Position numbers and translations under genes: made by a program
The notes under the pieces: generated by a model
Seen by the model: only the letters and a program-made list of their open reading frames with translations
The model's database searches: none
What the model was told of the DNA's origin: nothing
NCBI GenBank assembly: GCA_002293275.1
Contig: DBCX01000053.1
Span: 1 to 8,062, forward strand
Source of the DNA: Cyanobacteria bacterium UBA947
GTDB lineage: Bacteria; Cyanobacteriota; Vampirovibrionia; Gastranaerophilales; Gastranaerophilaceae
DNA length: 8,062 nucleotides
Direction of reading: 5' to 3'
Shown: piece by piece, positions 6,058 to 8,062 of the stretch
Layout: each line of letters starts with the position of its first letter
Position numbering within the stretch: the first letter of the stretch is position 1

Positions 6058-7716
6058 ATGAACTTAAATGGTATTATGGCACAACTTGGCATCGGCAGCC
6101 GGGAAACCGTGTACTTGTCGATTACCCCGGGTGTCGGGCTGGAACTTTTGCAAATAGATTCAGCCGCAAAAACTGTCAAAAACTATGATGTGCAGCCGCT
6201 TGATTACAACGAATCGCTGAAAGAGATAGTCAATGTTGACCAGTTCAAAGAGGCGGTGCAGACACTGCTGATGCAATCGGGGATTTCAAACAATTGCGGT
6301 GTGATTTTGAGCATGCCAATTGTCCATGCGGGCGTGTCAACACTGCCTTTGATACTTACCGATGAGGCTGTAAGTGAGGCGATAATTTCCGAGGTTGAGC
6401 AGGTTTATGTGTTCAAAAAAACCGAACCGGTCGTCAGCTGGCTGGATTTGAAAACCACGGGTGATATGCGCAAAATTCTTCACGGTGCAATCCAAAGAAG
6501 CGAGCTTGATAAAATAGAATCAGCGCTGCGTGAAATCGGTGCAAAGCTTATCACGGTTGAGTTTTCGCTCAGCTCAATATTAAGAGCATTGACATTCAGC
6601 GGTTTGGCTGAGATGCAGATGCAAGAGGGCACCGACTGGAACCTTTTGGTCATTAACCAGAACGGGTATTATCTTTGCCCGATGACAGGTAATGCGGTCA
6701 ACGACTACTACGAAGAGCCGGTGCCGATAAAATCGTTTGACAACGAGGAGGTCTACAACGCGTTGAGCGCCTCAATGAATATCACGTTGATGAGCTATCC
6801 CGCATCGTACCTTTACATCATCTCTGAAACTGACATGGTCAGCGCGGAGCATTTGGTCAAACAGATTAATTTTAGCGGAACGACATTCTTTATTGACAAC
6901 AATGTCCACAAAACAACGGAAATAGTGACGGTAAGCCCGAATGTGCTGCCCGCAAAGATTCCGTCAATTTCGTTAGAGGCGGTCGGGATAGGCGCGTATC
7001 CGCTTGTTACATTGCCGTTGAAGCTGGAATTTAAAACCTCTGCATCAACGACTGCGAGCGGTTCAGAGCTTGTCCAAATAAAAATCGGGGACAAAATTAT
7101 TGAGGTATCGCCTGATGCCGCGCAAAAGATTGCCACAATGATTGTGGTGGCAATGTTAGGTATAACGGCGCTTTTGGCGGTTTTGTATCCGGTTATTGTT
7201 AACGTCAACCAGAAAAAAGTCCAACAGGTAGATGCGCGGGTTATGCAGCTTTTGAAAGAGTACAAGCTGTACGAAAGTCAGGGCAGTTTCACCGCGGATA
7301 AGGAAATCAAACGGGTTTTGGAGGCGAACCGGACAAAGCTGATGACATATTCGGCGCTGGGTGAGACGGTGCCGAAAAGTTTGTGGATTACATATTTTAT
7401 TGTGAAGGACAACGGCAAGATTGATATAAAGGGCCAGACATCCAAGGTTGATGATATTTATACGTTCTACAAAAACATAAAAAGCGCGCTGATAAACAGC
7501 CAGCTGCGGCTGCACAAGCTTGAGCTTGTGTCGGAATCCGATGCGGTTATCGCGTTGACATCAGATACACCGGTGATTTATGAGTTTGAGATAACAAATA
7601 TGACAAACGAGGAGCTTGCACCGGCGCCGCCAGCCGCGGGCGCAAAATCACCAAAAACGCCAAAGCAGCCTGAGCCGGCAAAACCGGCACCGCCGCCTTT
7701 GGAGCCGATAAACTAG
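6058..7716 (+). CDS. pilM: PilM-PilN fusion (GspL-like) inner-membrane assembly protein
   Basis: A 552-residue protein joining two parts normally encoded separately in type IV pilus systems. Residues ~15-320 follow PilM, the actin-like cytoplasmic protein: G-V-I-L-S-M-P (81-87), E-V-E-Q-V-Y-V-F (112-119) and I-L-H-G-A-I-Q-R-S-E-L (140-150) sit where expected. The phosphate loop, usually G-I-D-I-G-S, reads Y-L-S-I-T-P-G, and the second D-I-G site reads V-I-N-Q-N, so ATP binding is doubtful. A membrane helix (~358-382) is followed by a coiled segment (385-430) and a PilN-like periplasmic fold (V-P-K-S-L-W-I-T; I-D-I-K-G-Q; Y-K-N-I-K-S-A-L). The tail (521-550) holds 12 prolines. This order also defines GspL of type II secretion, so the pilus assignment is not certain. 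The ATG is at the predicted +1, with no ribosome site. The following gene is PilO/GspM-like, 9 bp downstream. Confidence 0.82.
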   Translation: MNLNGIMAQLGIGSRETVYLSITPGVGLELLQIDSAAKTVKNYDVQPLDYNESLKEIVNVDQFKEAVQTLLMQSGISNNCGVILSMPIVHAGVSTLPLILTDEAVSEAIISEVEQVYVFKKTEPVVSWLDLKTTGDMRKILHGAIQRSELDKIESALREIGAKLITVEFSLSSILRALTFSGLAEMQMQEGTDWNLLVINQNGYYLCPMTGNAVNDYYEEPVPIKSFDNEEVYNALSASMNITLMSYPASYLYIISETDMVSAEHLVKQINFSGTTFFIDNNVHKTTEIVTVSPNVLPAKIPSISLEAVGIGAYPLVTLPLKLEFKTSASTTASGSELVQIKIGDKIIEVSPDAAQKIATMIVVAMLGITALLAVLYPVIVNVNQKKVQQVDARVMQLLKEYKLYESQGSFTADKEIKRVLEANRTKLMTYSALGETVPKSLWITYFIVKDNGKIDIKGQTSKVDDIYTFYKNIKSALINSQLRLHKLELVSESDAVIALTSDTPVIYEFEITNMTNEELAPAPPAAGAKSPKTPKQPEPAKPAPPPLEPIN

Positions 7717-7720
7717 GAGA
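7715..7720 (+). promoter_or_regulatory. Ribosome binding site for a TTG start
   Basis: AGGAGA overlaps the stop codon of the fusion gene and lies 5 nt before TTG at 7726. No in-frame ATG or GTG occurs nearby, so this site decides the rare TTG start and suggests coupled translation. Confidence 0.75.
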
Positions 7721-7725
7721 CTATT

Positions 7726-8062
7726 TTGGAAAATTTTCAATATTACTTTAAAAAATTTGAGAACGCCATCGCGGTTTTGGTGCTCGGGCTGGCGGTCACG
7801 GTTTATTTGGCGGTAAACGTTGTAACCCCGCGGTTTCAAGAGGCGCTGGCACTGTTTATCCACATCCGCAACCAAGAAATCCTTATTGCTGATACCAAGC
7901 GCAGTCTTGAGGAGGCGAAGGTGCGTGAAAAGCAGCAAACGGTTGTGCAAAAGGAGTTGAAAAGTTTTTACCGGCCGATAGAATCCGGTGCGGACGCGGA
8001 AACTATTATGGCAAAAGAGATTGGGGATGTTTTGGCGATACTGACGCGCAACAAGATGAAAA
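7726..8062 (+). CDS. PilO/GspM-like inner-membrane protein, N-terminal part
   Basis: The gene runs off the window after 112 complete codons. Translation from TTG 7726 gives a short cytoplasmic stretch (M-E-N-F-Q-Y-Y-F-K-K-F-E-N), one membrane helix (~14-33, A-I-A-V-L-V-L-G-L-A-V-T-V-Y-L-A), and a charged helical or coiled-coil region (~38-82). The start of a periplasmic domain follows (F-Y-R-P-I-E, then A-K-E-I-G-D-V-L-A-I-L-T). This is the layout of PilO, which pairs with PilN in the alignment complex linking the inner-membrane platform to the secretin; GspM is laid out the same way. The identification rests on topology and position after the PilM-PilN fusion, since sequence conservation in PilO is weak. 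A pilQ or gspD secretin gene further downstream would support it. The TTG start is supported by AGGAGA five bases upstream. Confidence 0.75.
   Translation, partial: MENFQYYFKKFENAIAVLVLGLAVTVYLAVNVVTPRFQEALALFIHIRNQEILIADTKRSLEEAKVREKQQTVVQKELKSFYRPIESGADAETIMAKEIGDVLAILTRNKMK

Overview
This is a bacterial chromosomal window with the standard genetic code: TAA, TAG and TGA all end recognisable genes. It is mostly core genes, plus two proteins I cannot assign to a family by name. The type IV pilus or type II secretion assembly genes point to an envelope with an outer membrane, although no outer-membrane gene is in view. Two uncharacterised proteins open with a similar M-x-I-x-A-I-S stretch. 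From memory this resembles uncharacterised proteins of gut Gastranaerophilales (Melainabacteria, non-photosynthetic relatives of cyanobacteria). That placement is a guess and nothing here proves it.

Layout, left to right. The 3' end of thrS (threonyl-tRNA synthetase) and a 104-residue protein of unknown function lie on the + strand. Everything from 787 to 6022 is on the - strand. In transcription order this is nadA (quinolinate synthase), rlmB (SpoU-type rRNA methyltransferase), an RpoD/SigA-type sigma factor, a 415-residue protein with an HELEH zinc-protease-like motif, and a CNT-family nucleoside transporter. From 6058 the + strand carries an inner-membrane assembly operon: a PilM-PilN fusion (the architecture of GspL) followed by a PilO/GspM-like gene that runs off the window.

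nadA, rlmB and the sigma gene overlap (4 nt and 26 nt) and look like one transcription unit, with an extra promoter inside the rlmB end for the sigma gene. Extended -10 boxes (TGnTATAAT) precede nupC, the sigma gene and nadA. For nupC the predicted transcription start is the A of the ATG, and for nadA it is 2 nt upstream. The divergent pilMN gene has TTGACT-N17-TACAAT, also placing +1 on the A of its ATG. The 35-bp nadA/pilMN gap therefore seems to hold two overlapping promoters for leaderless or near-leaderless transcripts.

The points most worth follow-up are the putative metalloprotease with a dyad around its -10 box, the transporter that lacks the usual Thr-Glu of its first substrate motif, and the compact leaderless promoters. 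I saw no RNA genes, mobile elements or CRISPR arrays.
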